NCBI GenBank assembly: GCA_973895155.1 | Contig: OZ316894.1 | Location: forward strand, 18,166,001-18,230,000 | Origin: Marsupella aquatica | Lineage: Eukaryota; Marchantiophyta | DNA: 64,000 nucleotides | Reading direction: 5' to 3' | In this document: positions 1 through 13,300 of the stretch, in pieces | Numbering within the stretch: position 1 is the stretch's first letter | Layout: each line of letters begins with the position of its first letter | Position numbers and translations under genes: made by a program | Notes under the pieces: model-generated | Told to the model about the DNA's origin: nothing | Databases searched by the model: none | Seen by the model: only the letters and a program-made list of their open reading frames with translations

Positions 1-2903
1 AAATACAAAGCCATGGCTAAATTATCCGCTGCCATTCCTGCTGCCAGTAAGGGTGCTGAGTTAAGTCCCAAGACCTAGCCAGCAAACGACAGCCCATATA
101 GATCCCCAAACCCTTTAGCTTCACTGTCATGGTTTAGCCAAGCCTCTTTTCCCAAGAAATTCATAGTTGAGTTCAACCGGAAAAAAGGTATCAACCTCAT
201 TACAAAGCAGATGTTCACTGTTCTACAACTACACTGTATAGGTCTTCAAACTTCTTCTCATCTAAGCGAGAAAGAAACTGACGGTTTTACTGGTTCAAAT
301 AAAGATAACGGGTTGAGAGATATCGACTTTCATGTCACCTACCGGTTATTGTAGAACGTGGTTGCAAAAATGAGTTCCATTAATGAGCAAGTGTATAGGG
401 TGGAGAATATGATGAACCTGGGCAGTAGCAGCATAATTGATTGAACCGCCAACATAGCTTGCGCATAAGGACGATGCAATCTGAAATGAATGCCAATCCC
501 AAGGTAACATTGAGGTCTGTACAGTAGGATTAACAGGGAGCCAATGCCATCAACCAGGATTTTTGAATCCCATTAAAAATAGGAATCTATGTCATTAAGC
601 ACTTGTCCTTTCAATGCTGTCTTCATGGTGTACTTCTTGAGGGCAAAATTCACCAAGTGCAGTCATTTCGGGGCCTATATTTGGTATATATTTTGGAGGC
701 ACTCGGCGTTGTCGAGTTCTATTGCAGAGAAAGATCCGTACCTTCCAGCCATCGGGTCCAAGTGAAGGTCCAATGATTTTGAAAGACACAACTGTACCAA
801 GGATGGTTCCAAGAGCCCCAAACCAGAAGGCCTTCATAGTTGAACCTGTTGGTCATCGAAGGAAACAGAGACCAGTTTCGTTAAGAAGCTGGAATATACA
901 TCTTGAAGTTTTGCTAAATCAAAGGATGACTTGAAAACTCTCCAACCAAATCTGCAGAACTTAGTCGACGTTTTCCGCCCATGTATATACAATTATTCGC
1001 TCCTTGATGTTCAAATCTGCTTTATAGGACGTGCATATACTCCACCGTTTCCTCTGTCCAAACAGGAGCACAAATATTCTCTCACCTGCATCACTGAAGG
1101 CTGACCAAACATTGGTCTCAAGTAAAGTCAAAGCAGCTCCCAATGGCATTATTGTTGAAAAAACCTGCAGAAGCCAGCATGGCAAAGCTTGGGACCTGAC
1201 ATGGAAGCCTAAATGAAAACGAATTTCCGAACCTAGCATCCTCACTTTAAGATGAACTTTTATAAAAAAGAACACCCTGTGCTCCCATTGCACCAGGCCA
1301 GGCACTTATGTTTCAACAGTTATCCTCCCAAATTAAAATTACGAAGTCGAAGGCCATACAGGAGGAAGAAACAGTTTCTGGAAAAAACCATAACCCCGAG
1401 AAAAGTCTGCCACCCAACCCAGGACACTCGTTAAGCTTGTTTCGGTTCTTCGGATCCGACCGTGCCCGACACTTTCAAAAGATACCTGCCTTATCTGATG
1501 GCGCCCCTCGGAAAGACTGTCCATTAATCGGTTTCAGTCAAATTCTTCACCATTCACTTACCATGTCATACACTGGGGAAGCGGCTGGAATGATACCAGC
1601 TCCAGAGAGGAAGACCGCCGTTACCATTGCCAGAAGAGGTCCAGAAATTCGACCACCCCACTTCGTCCTAGTCTCCAACACCTAGAGACCACATGGATGG
1701 AAGCGTTCGTCAACTAAAAGAGATTACTCAAGTGAATGCGCCCTGTCCCGATTTGGAAATAAGTAGAGTTCAGGACAACAAGGAAAGAGAAGAAACGAAA
1801 GTAACCGAATTGAATACAACTTAGTGATTTGACGCAACAACGATTAAAAACTCGGCTAGGACGACTTCCTCGGGAGAGATTCTCTGAGAACAAGGAATTG
1901 CCGTTATTGGAGATCACCATAGCCTTGGAAATTGGGCCGGTACATAAACGGGGGTTCTGAAGGAAACCCAACTGATCCCGAAGGCAAAATGGATTAGCAG
2001 GAAGAAAGAAGACAGTAGAAGCGATCCTGTATTTGAAAGGTGCAAAAACTTGGCATGAATCTGGAACCGCGTTGCCGTCGTGACCCAATTTGAATATCAA
2101 ATGACCATAGTGGTAGGAACAATTCTTCCGTAATCATCTCTAAGATTCACGTAGAGGGCATTTAATGAATACGTCTTAACGAGCCAAATGGAATAGGAAT
2201 TACAAACTCGTCAACATCAGTAAAGCAAGCACCAACCCATCAGCGAGATTGAGCTTGAATGAAACCTGGCCAAAGGCTGCACAACCAGTCAAGGTCATAA
2301 ACAAAGTACTCATACTTTCAGGCCCGACGACTGACATAGTAACCACATTGCTCTTCTTCGATTTCTTTGAGATTGGCTTGCTGAACCAGTGCTTCCCCAG
2401 CGCTCTGATTCGACATTCTCCGCTCTTGAAAGGCACACTGATGATGGCTCTTCTTCCTGTCTTCACTGACCACTGCTTTCACCACAAGCCCAACAATGCA
2501 CTCATTTAAAACCTTTGAATGTTGTCTATACAGTACGGTCACAAAGACTAAGGCAGAATTGCAACTCCTGTTCAAGGAAAAGTCTGTTCACCACATAAGT
2601 AAGCTTCAGCCAGAAACGGATTGCAGCATTGATGGCCAGGCCGAGAAATCTGTCAGCGAATAGTAAAGCTAGCGATTGAGCTTTGCGGGGTGTGTAGTGA
2701 TATACCTGCCATGATCTTATTGTAGTCTGTCCATGGCCTTGACCTGGAGCACTCTCTGCAAAACTGTGACTGCGTTTCTGCCATTGTCCAGCTAGTGCAA
2801 AGCTCCTGCTGCTGAAGGGATACAGAGAGCGAGGAAGCGATGATGATGATGCTGAGCTGCAAGAGTGGAGATTGAGCTTCGACGCACTCCAACAAGCCAT
2901 CAT
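1..2903 (-). CDS. DUF819-family integral membrane protein, plastid-targeted, 3' end outside the window
   Basis: Minus-strand exons: 2706..2903, about 2266..2472, 1562..1681, 1086..1164, 742..845, 418..480, then 1..55 running off the left edge. The joined protein starts with a Ser/Arg-rich segment of about 66 residues (ATG at 2903) that looks like a chloroplast transit peptide. Hydrophobic segments typical of DUF819 follow: SGAGIIPAASPVYDM, GALGTILGTVVSF, GPSLGPDGWK, ASYVGGSINYAATAQ and AAGMAADNLAMALYF. The phase fits at every assigned junction except between 418..480 and 1..55, where a short exon whose length leaves one base over is needed and was not found. The acceptor of exon 2 (TGG at 2472) is chosen on phase and on an upstream stop, so it is uncertain. 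The family includes bacterial YjcL and plant proteins of unknown biochemical role, so no substrate is assigned. The family is clear; the exact ends are less so. Confidence 0.82.
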
Positions 2904-3583
2904 TTCTTCTTCTTCTTCTTCTGCCTGTCTAAATTAGACTCCTGGGCTTCCTCTAGCTTCCATTCCGAGCTTATCTTCCTCGATGCAATGAATCCTCCAT
3001 CACTCTGACACAACTAGACTTCAGATTCCTAGCTAGCCAGCTACTCTATCTCCCCTACTCTCTCTGTCTATCTATCTTTACCTTCAACAAATAAATTAAT
3101 AATCTGTCTCTGGTCTGTTGAAAATAGTCTCCTGAGGAGAATTCTGAAGCCAGAAACTGATGCTTTGTTGACTGAATGTTCGTAAAGTCCGTCAATAATA
3201 TTAAATCATTGATTCTGTGCCGTATCACTGATGGGTGGGCACTATCATCACGCATCCCGAATCAGTTCACGGCATTGTTTTTTAAGGTTTCACGAATTGG
3301 TAGACGTCGCCCCTATCGACGTAGCCACAACGCATCAATTCGATGACAAAATATTTCTTGAATTTACAGTTTCCAAGAAATACTCGAGGTATAAAAACAG
3401 CATAAGACGAAGATTTCAATAGAAGGATTTCCGTACATTTTGGATATTTGAAAGGAATATTAAACAGTTGAAGTGGTTCCAATCAAATCAGATCACGAAG
3501 GAGATTTCAGTAGGATTCAGTAGGCTGGCCCCCAATATCAGGTGGAATTAGTGGTGGCTCCAATCAAGGCAAAGCAGGAAAGA

Positions 3584-3694
3584 GATTTCAGTGGATTACT
3601 CCAATGCCTATGGAGAGGAAGATTTCAGTGGATTACTCCAATGCCTATGCAGGGGAAGATTTCAGTGGATTACTCCAATGTCTATGCAGAGGAA
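3584..3694. repeat. 37-bp tandem repeat, 3 copies
   Basis: The word GATTTCAGTGGATTACTCCA recurs at 3584, 3621 and 3658 with almost no divergence, so the amplification looks recent. A degenerate related word lies near 3505. Confidence 0.9.
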
Positions 3695-4283
3695 TGGCAG
3701 GCTTCCCTAGTCCCTACCCTGTTGTTGCTGTTCACAAGCATAGTCTAAATGTCATTTTCAGAGTTTCACCCCATCCCCAACCCTTATTTCCATTTGCATC
3801 TCTAACTTTGGTCTAGAGGCTTCACTCTACACCATGGGCCTGAAGAGTAACTTTCTATTGTGGTTATATTGTTAGAAGACAATTGATGGAGTTGATCCTC
3901 ACCGGTAGGCTTGGATAGTGAATTAAAGTCTAGATTTTGGCTAATTGATGTTAAATGAAGCAAAGATAGTGGCTAGATTGGTACAAAATATTTTTTTAGG
4001 AGAGGGTATTTGACTAAAGTTTGCCACTTCAGAAAAGTATGGTTCCGGGCCTTGGGTCATCTTAGATACTGCTGTTAATTGATTTTTCTCTTTGTAATTT
4101 TCATGGCATTTATGGAGAAGAATGTCACTCAAGACTTGGATTCTGATCAGCTCCTCATGGAATTTCTCCTCCACTTTACTAAAATTGAAAACATAAAAAT
4201 CTCTTAGGCCTTTCAGTGTATCAGCGTCCTGTCAGGATAACACTATGTACAAAGTAAAGTCCTGTTTACAGGACATACTGTGA

Positions 4284-4568
4284 TATAGTGCCCCCAAAAT
4301 GAGAGCTTATGCTTGAGTTTTTAGGGGCTATTATTGCCTGTAATGCTCTGGTAACACGAACTTAATATTCTTAAATGCCTAAAAGATTTTGAACTAAGTT
4401 TAGACAAAGCAGAGGAGAACTTTTGTAAGAAGCTCATCCAAATCTTGATTGTGTATTTTTCTCCCATAATGCCCTGAAAATCACAAAAGAGAAAAATCAA
4501 GAAAGACATTAAGGACCATAATAGACCCTCAAACTCAAGCTAAAGCACTCATTTTCAAGGCATTATGG
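4284..4568. mobile_element. MITE-like foldback element with about 60-bp inverted arms
   Basis: The left arm (about 4284-4345) matches the reverse complement of the right arm (about 4505-4568) at roughly three quarters of positions, sharing the words AAAATGAG, GCTTGAGTTT and CTATTAT. It is about 285 bp with no coding capacity. A related arm in the same orientation as the right arm lies at 47196-47240, so this is a dispersed family. No clear target duplication was seen. Confidence 0.6.
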
Positions 4569-6781
4569 CCCACCATGCACAAGGAGTTACTATGGCAAGC
4601 AGGCAGGCAAGATCAGCGGGACCCACTCATGCATATGCTCTCAAGGAATGCCCACCTAGAATACAGAATATCGACCAAATTTCAGCAGCAATACATCCTT
4701 GCTGCTATTGTAATTGAGCATAAGAAGATCGTTGCTTTTCAACTATTACTGGTGTAGTGATGAATATGGAGTACTGGTGTCCAGAGGCCCACTTTTCTAC
4801 AAGAACCTCTCAATTCTCAAGACTGATGAGGAGGGGTACGGTACAAGCTTTATTCATCTAAGTTCTGTCAAGGTTGGGAGCAATCAGACCATATTGCCTT
4901 TTATGTTCTTCCATTGAACGATCAATTTAAAGAGCCACTGTTCCATGACAAAACCTGGATTCACCAGGTTCAACCATTTTTATAGACCTTTTTTTTCCTG
5001 AAATTGTGGAACAAATCTCACCCTAGAGGAGAGAAATGTGAAAAGGTGAGAAGTATGGACAGTGGTGGTTTAAGCATAGATTAGGTCCATCCATAAAGTA
5101 TATAAGGGCAACCAAAAGCTATTCCTTGGGCCTACTGTATAAAGTTGAGCCTCTACACAGTGACTCTTGAACCATAACTGCAAATAGAAAATAAGAATGG
5201 GGCCAAGGAAGTATAGGATGAAGATCACCTGAGTACCTTTATGAGATATAGGGTGACCCAACTAAGCAGGGATTCATAGGGCAGACCATCCTCATAAAGC
5301 TATATTGGTGACCATTTTTGTACTTTCAGGGCGGGAGAAAAGCTGTTAGAGATACAATGTGTCCCGGCTGCTTGATGCCACCCAGGAGTGGTAGGGTAGG
5401 TATCAAAGATACACAAGGAGACACTTAGCTCTCTTAATGAGACATACAATTTCACTGGTGTAAACGAACAAAGCTACACATTGATACAAATATGGACTAC
5501 AGAAAAAGTTATGGACTACCAAGTTCATAATCTATAACTTTTTGTCATAAAGATTTGTCACATGCCATGACCATAATGTGAGTGAAAAGAAACAAAAAAC
5601 CCAAAAGCCTGTGAAAAAGTTATGGCCAACAGCCATCATCGACAACTTTGAAGTTTTGAGGCCCCCTATTTGACCCACTTAAACACCTGCCCATATAAAA
5701 GGGCCCAAGTTCCTGCTCATTCCTGTCCATGGTGTGCACTCACCAGAAAAAGTGGAGCTCAAGTACTTGTTATGCACAAGTCCATTCCTAGTGAAACTGA
5801 ATGTGTGCACTCTGGAAAAAGCAACCCTCAGCATTTGCAAACCTAGGCAAAAAGCAGATCTGGATTGACAACAGGATCTGCTGCCCTCTCACACCTAGTT
5901 TTGTTTTACTATGAAACCAAAGGCTAGGACCTCCGGGCCAGAGTTGTGCCTCGCTCTTGCCAGTCTGTAGCTCTTATTATACAGGGAGTTGTGGCTAAAC
6001 GAGACCAAACCTTTCAGGAGTGGACAAGCATAACTGGATGAGGATCATAATAGATGAACGCAGTAAGTAAACAATAATACTTGTTTTTGCAAAGACGGTG
6101 TTTACACACTCCCATAGGGTTCCTTTGCAAAATTCCCTGCACCAGAGCATGCCATGTCAGCAAACACAATGACAAACACTACCTGATAAGTCTCTGTGAA
6201 AAGAAATAACGGCCCAAATCCTGCTTGTGACTATTTTTGTGTGAATTCTGGGTCGTCATGTGGTAAACCCTAAGCCTAAAAATGACTCAAACAAAAAGGA
6301 AGATATGAAACTGTTTTTGTCTTCAAGGAACTGGTAGTCCAGCTAGTGTTCTCTCAAAGCAATGAATGAGGGCCAGGCGGGGGTTTCAGAGTTTCATCAG
6401 TCCTTATAATCTTGCCACAGTGCCCCGTGACTGCATTCCATCGTCGGCTATTTGGTTGTCTTCTCATCTTGCTCTTGCTTGATGGGCATTCATTGGCTTC
6501 GACGAGAAATCCAGGGCCGAATTCAATGTTCGACTAATTGGAGGTTGCTGGAGCATTGCCATGGCAGGACGGTCAATTGGTATGACAGCCTAGGATTCTT
6601 TCCAGGTAGAGGGTGCATGGTTTACTATTGAACAGAGAGAGTTGAGGCATAGATGGTCGGCGGATGACCTCTTTTGCAGAAATGCAGAGGGGTTAGGGTT
6701 TAGGCACTATAATCAGATCCTGCAAATGTGGCCACGCTGCTTGGAGGAAGATTGAGTAGCCCTGAAAGAACTTAGTGGCTC

Positions 6782-9700
6782 ATGGCTGCTGGAAAGAATA
6801 CAGAGCCGGAGATTAGTGTGTCTGGAGAGGTGGACAAAATTGGGGACCAAGAACAACAGGGGGTGCTTCTTTACTACAAATTTGTGCAGATTGATGAGCC
6901 TGAGAAGACGAAGACCTGGCTTTTGGACTTGTCCGCCTCTCTTCGTCTCCTGGGTCGAATCCGTGTGGCTCTTGATGGGATAAATGTCACGGTGGGTGGA
7001 TTCACGATGTCTTTGGCCTTCATCGCTTCATCTACCAATGTCCAACATGTTCATTTTTATTTTTGTTTATTTAGCCGAAGTAGAGAATTGGTGTCATTTG
7101 ATGGTTGTAATTTGTTAACACACACTGTCACATGCTCGGCGACCTAAATGTGGCAGCTTCGTTTGTGAAGGTTGGCGGGACAATGCAGGCATTGCATGAA
7201 CATATCCAGTTGGTTGGCGCAAACCCTCTCTTTGAAGGCACCGACTTCAAGCTGGCCTATGGTGTTGGTAATGTCAACCACAGAGTTGCTGCTGAGACTG
7301 GGTTCACTTCCCTATCAGCTAGAATCGTGAAGGTAATTACTAATTGCGGGTCCTAGCTCTTTTCAATTTCGTACTCAGAGTATGTATTTTCAATAACACT
7401 GGAGGACTCCTCTTGACTGCCTTTCCCACTGTAGCGCTTGATAATCGCAGCTTGCTTGCAGGTTTTCCACTGGCTATGGCTATTTTAATATTTGTCTCTC
7501 GTGCTTTGTTTATGGGGTCAGGAGCTGGTTACTCTGGGCCTTCCTTCTTCTGTGAAGCCACCCTCGTTGGCGATGGCTGGCCAGCATGTCACTGCTCAGG
7601 AATTTCATAAAATTTTGGAAGATTGCGCCATGCTTTCAGACGCGAATGAAAGGAGCAATTCTCCGATGAATGGCGCGGATTCTCCTGTCCCCTCGAGCAA
7701 TGTGACTGTAAGCTCTGGTGGACCTGGAACTACGGGCCATGCTTCTGCTGCAAGTCAATCAAAGGAGCTAGAGGGGACAGCCTGTTCTAAGAAAACTGTG
7801 GTTTTAGACGCAAGGAATATATATGAGACAAGGATTGGCAAGTTTCGTCCCCCCAAAGGTGTAGAAGTCATGGATCCCCTGGTCCGCAAGTATTGTGATC
7901 TGCCCAGGTGGATTGATGACCATGAAGATCACCTCCGCAACAGTCAGATACTGATGTAATCATCCTCGTACCTTATACATTCATGCCAGTTTCTGGAAAG
8001 GATCGTATGCTCCGGGTGCCTGCCTCACGAAAAATGTTCTGCTCTCTTATTGCCAAACTTTGTTGAATGGCCTGTCAGGTATTGCACCGGTGGTGTACGC
8101 TGCGAAATGGCATCAGCATATATTCGTAGCAAAGGGACAGGATTTGAAGATGTATCCCAGGTACCTCAGCTCATAGTGGCAGAAGGCAACTTTTGTTTTT
8201 AGAAATATCAGTACCGTAGATACTGGTAGCAAAGGAACAGAACTTCTAAGATGTACCCCAGATATCGCAGCTCCAGTAGCGCAGGGCAGTTTTTGGTTTC
8301 AGTAGATTTCAGTTTGAAAGTATGGGACCTAGAATACTTTTGTGCTTTTGTAAAGAAGCAGCAACGCCCGGTTGACTGACTGTTGTTTGTTCTGATTTTG
8401 CCCATTTAATAGCTCTCAGGGGGTGTCCAGAGATATTTGGAAGCTTTCTCTGATGGGGGCTATTTTTCTGGAAAGAATTTTGTTTTCGATCACAGGTATG
8501 GCTTAGGTCTTGTTGTGACTTACTGTCGGAACGGCTATATGAACGATGATATGGTGTTTGGGCTTCGCAAGTAAGTAGTTGCAGAGTTTTGGAATCTGAC
8601 ATAGATCACCTGCACGTGCCCCCCCGTAGATTGGCCGTTCCGAGTTCAAACCAGGAGGTGGTGGGGTCTTGCTTATTGTGCAATTCTCCTTTTGATGACT
8701 ACTCTTCTCGCTGCCGGTGCTCGCTATGCCGAATGCTTGTTTTAGTTTGCAATGCCTGCCAGGTTTGTTTGCTTTTACTTCATATGGCTCTCCAGTAATT
8801 CTTTTAATGTCGCGCTCTAATTGGCCTAATTTTAATATGTGCCTTGCGCTCTAATTGGCAGGATTCTGGGCACTAATTCATGCACGTTAAGAAAGAAACA
8901 CTTGATTTCCAGAACCATGTTTTTGGACCCGTGCCGAAATCATACTAATATGCTTCCGTGTATCCAGGTCACTGCTGGTCAAAGGCATGGTGGCCCAAAG
9001 TACATGTGCGAACTCTGCAATGAGGAGAAGAAGACTTCCACAACTAGAAGACTTGTTGATTCTCTGCCTTCCGAAGCACGTATTGTCGGCCATGAACCAG
9101 GAGTGCCGCTTTCTGAAAGCAGAGGTTCAAAAATCTGAAAATTGGTTAGCTAGATAACCTGGCAATGTTTTCGAAGAGGACTCCACACCTGTGAAAGGAG
9201 TCTAGGGGTAATTACCTTGTCACGGCAATCTTGCTAGCAAAAGTACAGTACTTGGAGATTGTTAATGTTTTTTCACTTACATTCTATCCTACCCGGTTCC
9301 TTTGTGGTGGTGCAGATGAGGTGCGGCAGAGGAAGTTGACGATCTTGTGTTTGCATGGCTTTCGCCAAAGTGCTAGCAGTCTGAAGGGAAGATGGAATTC
9401 TTTAAGAAAGAAACTCCGTCAGCATGCTGAGTTCGTTTATGTTGATGCACCTCATGAAGTACGGTGCCAGCAGCAGAAGTTGGAAACCTCTGTCAAGCAA
9501 GAAACCACGAGTGACGGTCAAAGCAATGAAGACCTTTCTTCTACGGGTTCCTTTGTTGATGATGAGACAAGAGACAGGGTTGCAAGGAAATTTTCCAAGA
9601 AGTTTGCATGGCTCGTCAGTCCAGCAACAGTGGCAGGGGATGCGGCAACTGAGCCTCCTCCAAGTTTAGCTGAAAACAAACTCCTTGTCGCAACATGCCA

Positions 9701-10376
9701 TCATCTGGGAGAGCAACCTGGTAACGCTGCTGCTACGCACGTGAATGAAAGCATGACCCAAATACGAAATTCTTTGACCCAATGTGAAAATTGTGATGGA
9801 AAGCTTAGAAATGCTACAACACGAGCGTCATTAGAATCCGTAGAGGAGAATTCGATGGCATCTCGAGGTGATCCCGTAGGTACAGCGGCAGGATTGGATC
9901 TCATGGCTACAATCCCGCAGTCTATACAATACAGAACACAAACTGACGGATGGTCAAGATCATGGCTTCATCTGAAGCGTGTTTTTATTGAACAGGGTCC
10001 ATTTGATGGAGTCCTTGGGTTCTCTCAAGGGGCTGCAATTGCTGCAGTCCTCTGCACCAGGAGGAGCACCATCATCAGTCAGCACGATGAACTACTCAGT
10101 TTTCGTTTTGCAATCTTATGTTCTGGTTTTGTTTCACCAGCTGTGGAGCATCAGCAGCTGATGTCAACGGCTACCATTGATTGTCCATCACTGCATATTT
10201 TTGGGGGCAGTTCCGGACATGATCGGCAGATTGGAGTACATGAAAGTGAGGAATTGGCATCCTTGTTCCGGTCAGAGAAGCGTTTGATAGTCCGACACAG
10301 CATGGGGCACATAGTTCCTACCCAGCCAGAGTACGTGCAGCAGTATCTAGAATTTCTTAGACAATTCACGTCATAG
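6782..10376 (+). CDS. STR6: TrhO-type rhodanese fused to FSH serine hydrolase (STR6-like), 773 aa
   Basis: Eight exons: 6782..6991, 7171..7332, 7522..7955, 8079..8160, 8413..8495, 8630..8762, 8968..9124, 9316..10376; total 2,322 nt with phase intact. Residues about 25-125 resemble the N-terminal domain of bacterial TrhO (YceA/UPF0176), which hydroxylates tRNA uridine-34. A rhodanese domain follows, with catalytic loop YCTGGVRCEMAS and active cysteine near residue 271. Next is a Cys-rich knuckle (CLLC, CRCSLC, CNAC, CELC; residues about 337-380), also as in TrhO. The large last exon encodes a complete FSH-type alpha/beta hydrolase: ILCLHGFRQ, nucleophile GFSQG (Ser about 657), Asp about 723, and His about 752 in MGHIVP. 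An Arabidopsis protein of the same architecture is annotated as rhodanese-like protein 6. A low-complexity insertion of about 110 residues sits inside the hydrolase. The tRNA role is inferred from homology. The substrate of the hydrolase is unknown. Confidence 0.94.
8126..8322 (+). repeat. 100-bp duplication of exon 4 end plus donor into intron 4 of STR6
   Basis: Bases 8126-8225 cover the last 35 bases of exon 4, its splice donor and the start of the intron. They recur as a diverged copy from 8226 (both begin GTAGCAAAGG). In the copy the donor GT after CCCAG has become AT, so the second exon end should not be used. Confidence 0.75.
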
Positions 10377-13300
10377 CCACTAACCGCTTTGGAGCCGTAA
10401 TTGGGAGTAGGTAGGTGAAATCGACACTTGATTTTCATTCAGGTTTTTAGATTTTAGGTGCAAGCTGCCCAAGATTCTACTGAAGAAATTGGTTGTCTAT
10501 AAACTAAAGGGTGGATGAAAGGTTTTTGAGTGTACATGCGAACTGTGTATCCAATCAATTTTGCTCTCAAAGTTTTAGTAACCACACATTTTATTTTTTT
10601 TCGTTCAGGGAAAGACACTACAGTAGGTTGTTGGACTAAGGAGTTACCCAAAGTGTTGACCTTCGGCTGATAGAGTACAATTGCCTTACGCAGTGATACT
10701 CCATGTGAGATTGTCATGACTCCTAGGAATTCCACCAATAAAGGTTTGGTATTAACATTGAATTTCCAACTGGTATCAAAGTCGTGCACATGTAATCCAT
10801 GACTGGCTTCTACTGCATTGTTCTGTCAAGCATCCCCAATGTTGGAGCCCATCTTGTTAGTCCTTGTTTGGATCATCGCTTGTCTCAAGAAGCCTACGCA
10901 GAGCGTTGCACAACAGTTCTTGTTAGGGGAACTTGCCAACACATGTGGAAAGGTACGGAGTAATGCGATCAGCAGCAGCGGTAACAAGTTCAGTGCATGA
11001 AGTGCTGATGAAGGCATACAGCTGTATGATGGCACTTTCTCTTTCAGTGCGTGAAGTGCTGATAAAGGCATACAGCGATATTATACCACTCTCTTCTACT
11101 TTCGATTGACTGACAATGCGTTGTACCTTGGTAGCACTTCCTGACGTAATTTACGTCGCTCCTGGTCACAAAACCACACATGTTTTTCATGTCACAAACA
11201 CTCTTTCTAAAGAATACTCAAAGTAGAGCAAACAGTTAAAAATTATATACAATTTTCCGTTCCTTTTGTGCAGCAAGTAGCCAATTAGATCTGGGACCGC
11301 TCTTGCAAGTGTGGTGACAGTGAAATACCTCACCCTTCTCCGAACTTGCAATGTTCGTGTACTTCTCTTTTGAAGGTATTCTGAATTTGCCAGCTTGGTG
11401 ACTATGATTGACTACTTCACTGACTAACTTCTGGAGGAAAGCTACCGAAGCAACCTGTTGCGTCATCTTCAGTCAATAACTTGCAACTTATTAATATCTC
11501 CTCGCCTAAAACAGGAGTGAGTATTTACAAAATCTTTCTAGAAATTCCTGGTTCTGTTTAAAACTCAAGGTCGATTCTCCTCTTTGAAATGTTTGTGAAT
11601 TGATAAGTTCTCCACAAATATCCACTGATAAGCAGCTACAGTAATTAAGGCAGCTAGTCTTCGAAGGGTCTGCATTGTCCAAAGGAAAGCATTTCGATCC
11701 TGTCCAGTGAGGTGTCAGAGAAACTCCCATATCATCCAACATCTTTTCCGAACCAAATTCCTGTCCAGATGGGTGTCAGAAATCGCCCAATCATCCAAGA
11801 TCCTTAACCCAAGATACCTCAATAATCCATGCCGCAAAGAGCTTCGTCGAGCTAATATTGTATATCTTGTCCCCAGAAATTTAATTATCCAAGCAATACG
11901 ATATGGACCGAATCGAAAGAATCAAAAAGACTCATACACTACACCTCTCATCCTCGGACATAAGCGCTCTACCTAAAAAACATGAAGAGGCAGAAAAACA
12001 AGCAGATAAAAAGGATGAGCCAGTCTATTCCGCGTGTAAATCGAAAATATGTCACCAACAATACCATTTAAAGGGTGACATGAACTAGTACAAGAAATTG
12101 ACGAAGGTCATTATTCCTTTATACTGTGTAGCCCTTGAAATTATTTCCTTGACTGGTTATTTTTTTCAATATGACAACCTTGAAATGGATGTGTTGTCTG
12201 GGACAATTATTGGTTGACAGACAAAAGAATAATCTTTGAATGAGATCTTTCCAAATCCAAAGTGAAATATGGAGTGTGCCACTAAACTACAAAACATTTC
12301 CAGTTACCTTTCAGGTGCTACAGGATACACCTTCATTGACCAATGCCAATGGGTCACTTGCCATTCTTCTTCTCAGGTGACTCAGGCAAATCCTTTCAAC
12401 GCGTTTCAATTTATATTGTCGACGTCACTATCAATCTTCTGTCAATCAAGATTTTTGAGTAGCGACATCTTGCCTATTGCTGGGAAAGCTGTAGAGCAGA
12501 GCTAGGTCCCAAAGCCAAAGCAGAGAGCATTCCGTCTCTCACGAGTGGGTACAGATTCATCACAAGGGCTTCCCAAGTGGATACCGTCGCATACATAAAG
12601 ATGCAAATAGTCTGCATCCAAACAGTGAAAGACAGGGAGGCACTAGAATTGGTTAGTTTGTGCTTCAATGTTATTTAACAACACTGGGCCATTCTGTTAT
12701 TCCTAAGCTAGCTATAGCCACGCAAATCAATCATGCAAATCTGTGTCGAATAATACTTCCAATGAGGAGGAAATGCCAATACCAGTTGGAAAGAACGAAT
12801 CCTCATAAGATTAAAAGCAAATGATTATAACAGACCAAACCAGACTCCATCATCATGTCCCGAAGTGAGCTTTAAATCAAGGCCCCTACCTACCGCTTGG
12901 CTCAAGGTCACACCATGCTCTCCCAGTGCAAGGAAGTTCAAATTAGACATTCTACAACGCCGATGAAAGGTGTATCAGGTTTTTACAGGATATATGCACC
13001 TGACCCTACATAACTATGAAGCTCATGAGGAGGGCGTTCGGGGAAAGAGACGTGCATAGCAGTCGACCAGAGGGATAGCGCTTAGGATTAAAAGGGGGCA
13101 GCTCTACTCGTCAAGAGACAAAACAGTTGAAGAGATTTCTGAAGACTTCCTTCAAGCTCCACGCCATCCGATTTCCAACGAAATGCATAACACAGATAAT
13201 TCAACTTCGCAACATGTCAAATGATCCAGATAGTTGGCGTAGTTCATTTTGCTGGATCCGTGGAGATTCTTTGAGACATTATATCGTTCCGCTATTAAAT

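Larger units (their letters stand above)
2904..6781. other. Intergenic region between divergent genes
   Basis: No convincing gene. It starts with a TTC/TCT-rich stretch (2904-2927) just upstream of the DUF819 start, probably its 5' leader. It holds a 37-bp tandem repeat (3584-3694) and a foldback element (4284-4568). The last few hundred bases before 6782 are probably promoter and leader of the next gene. Reading frames here are short and lack recognisable motifs. Confidence 0.6.
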
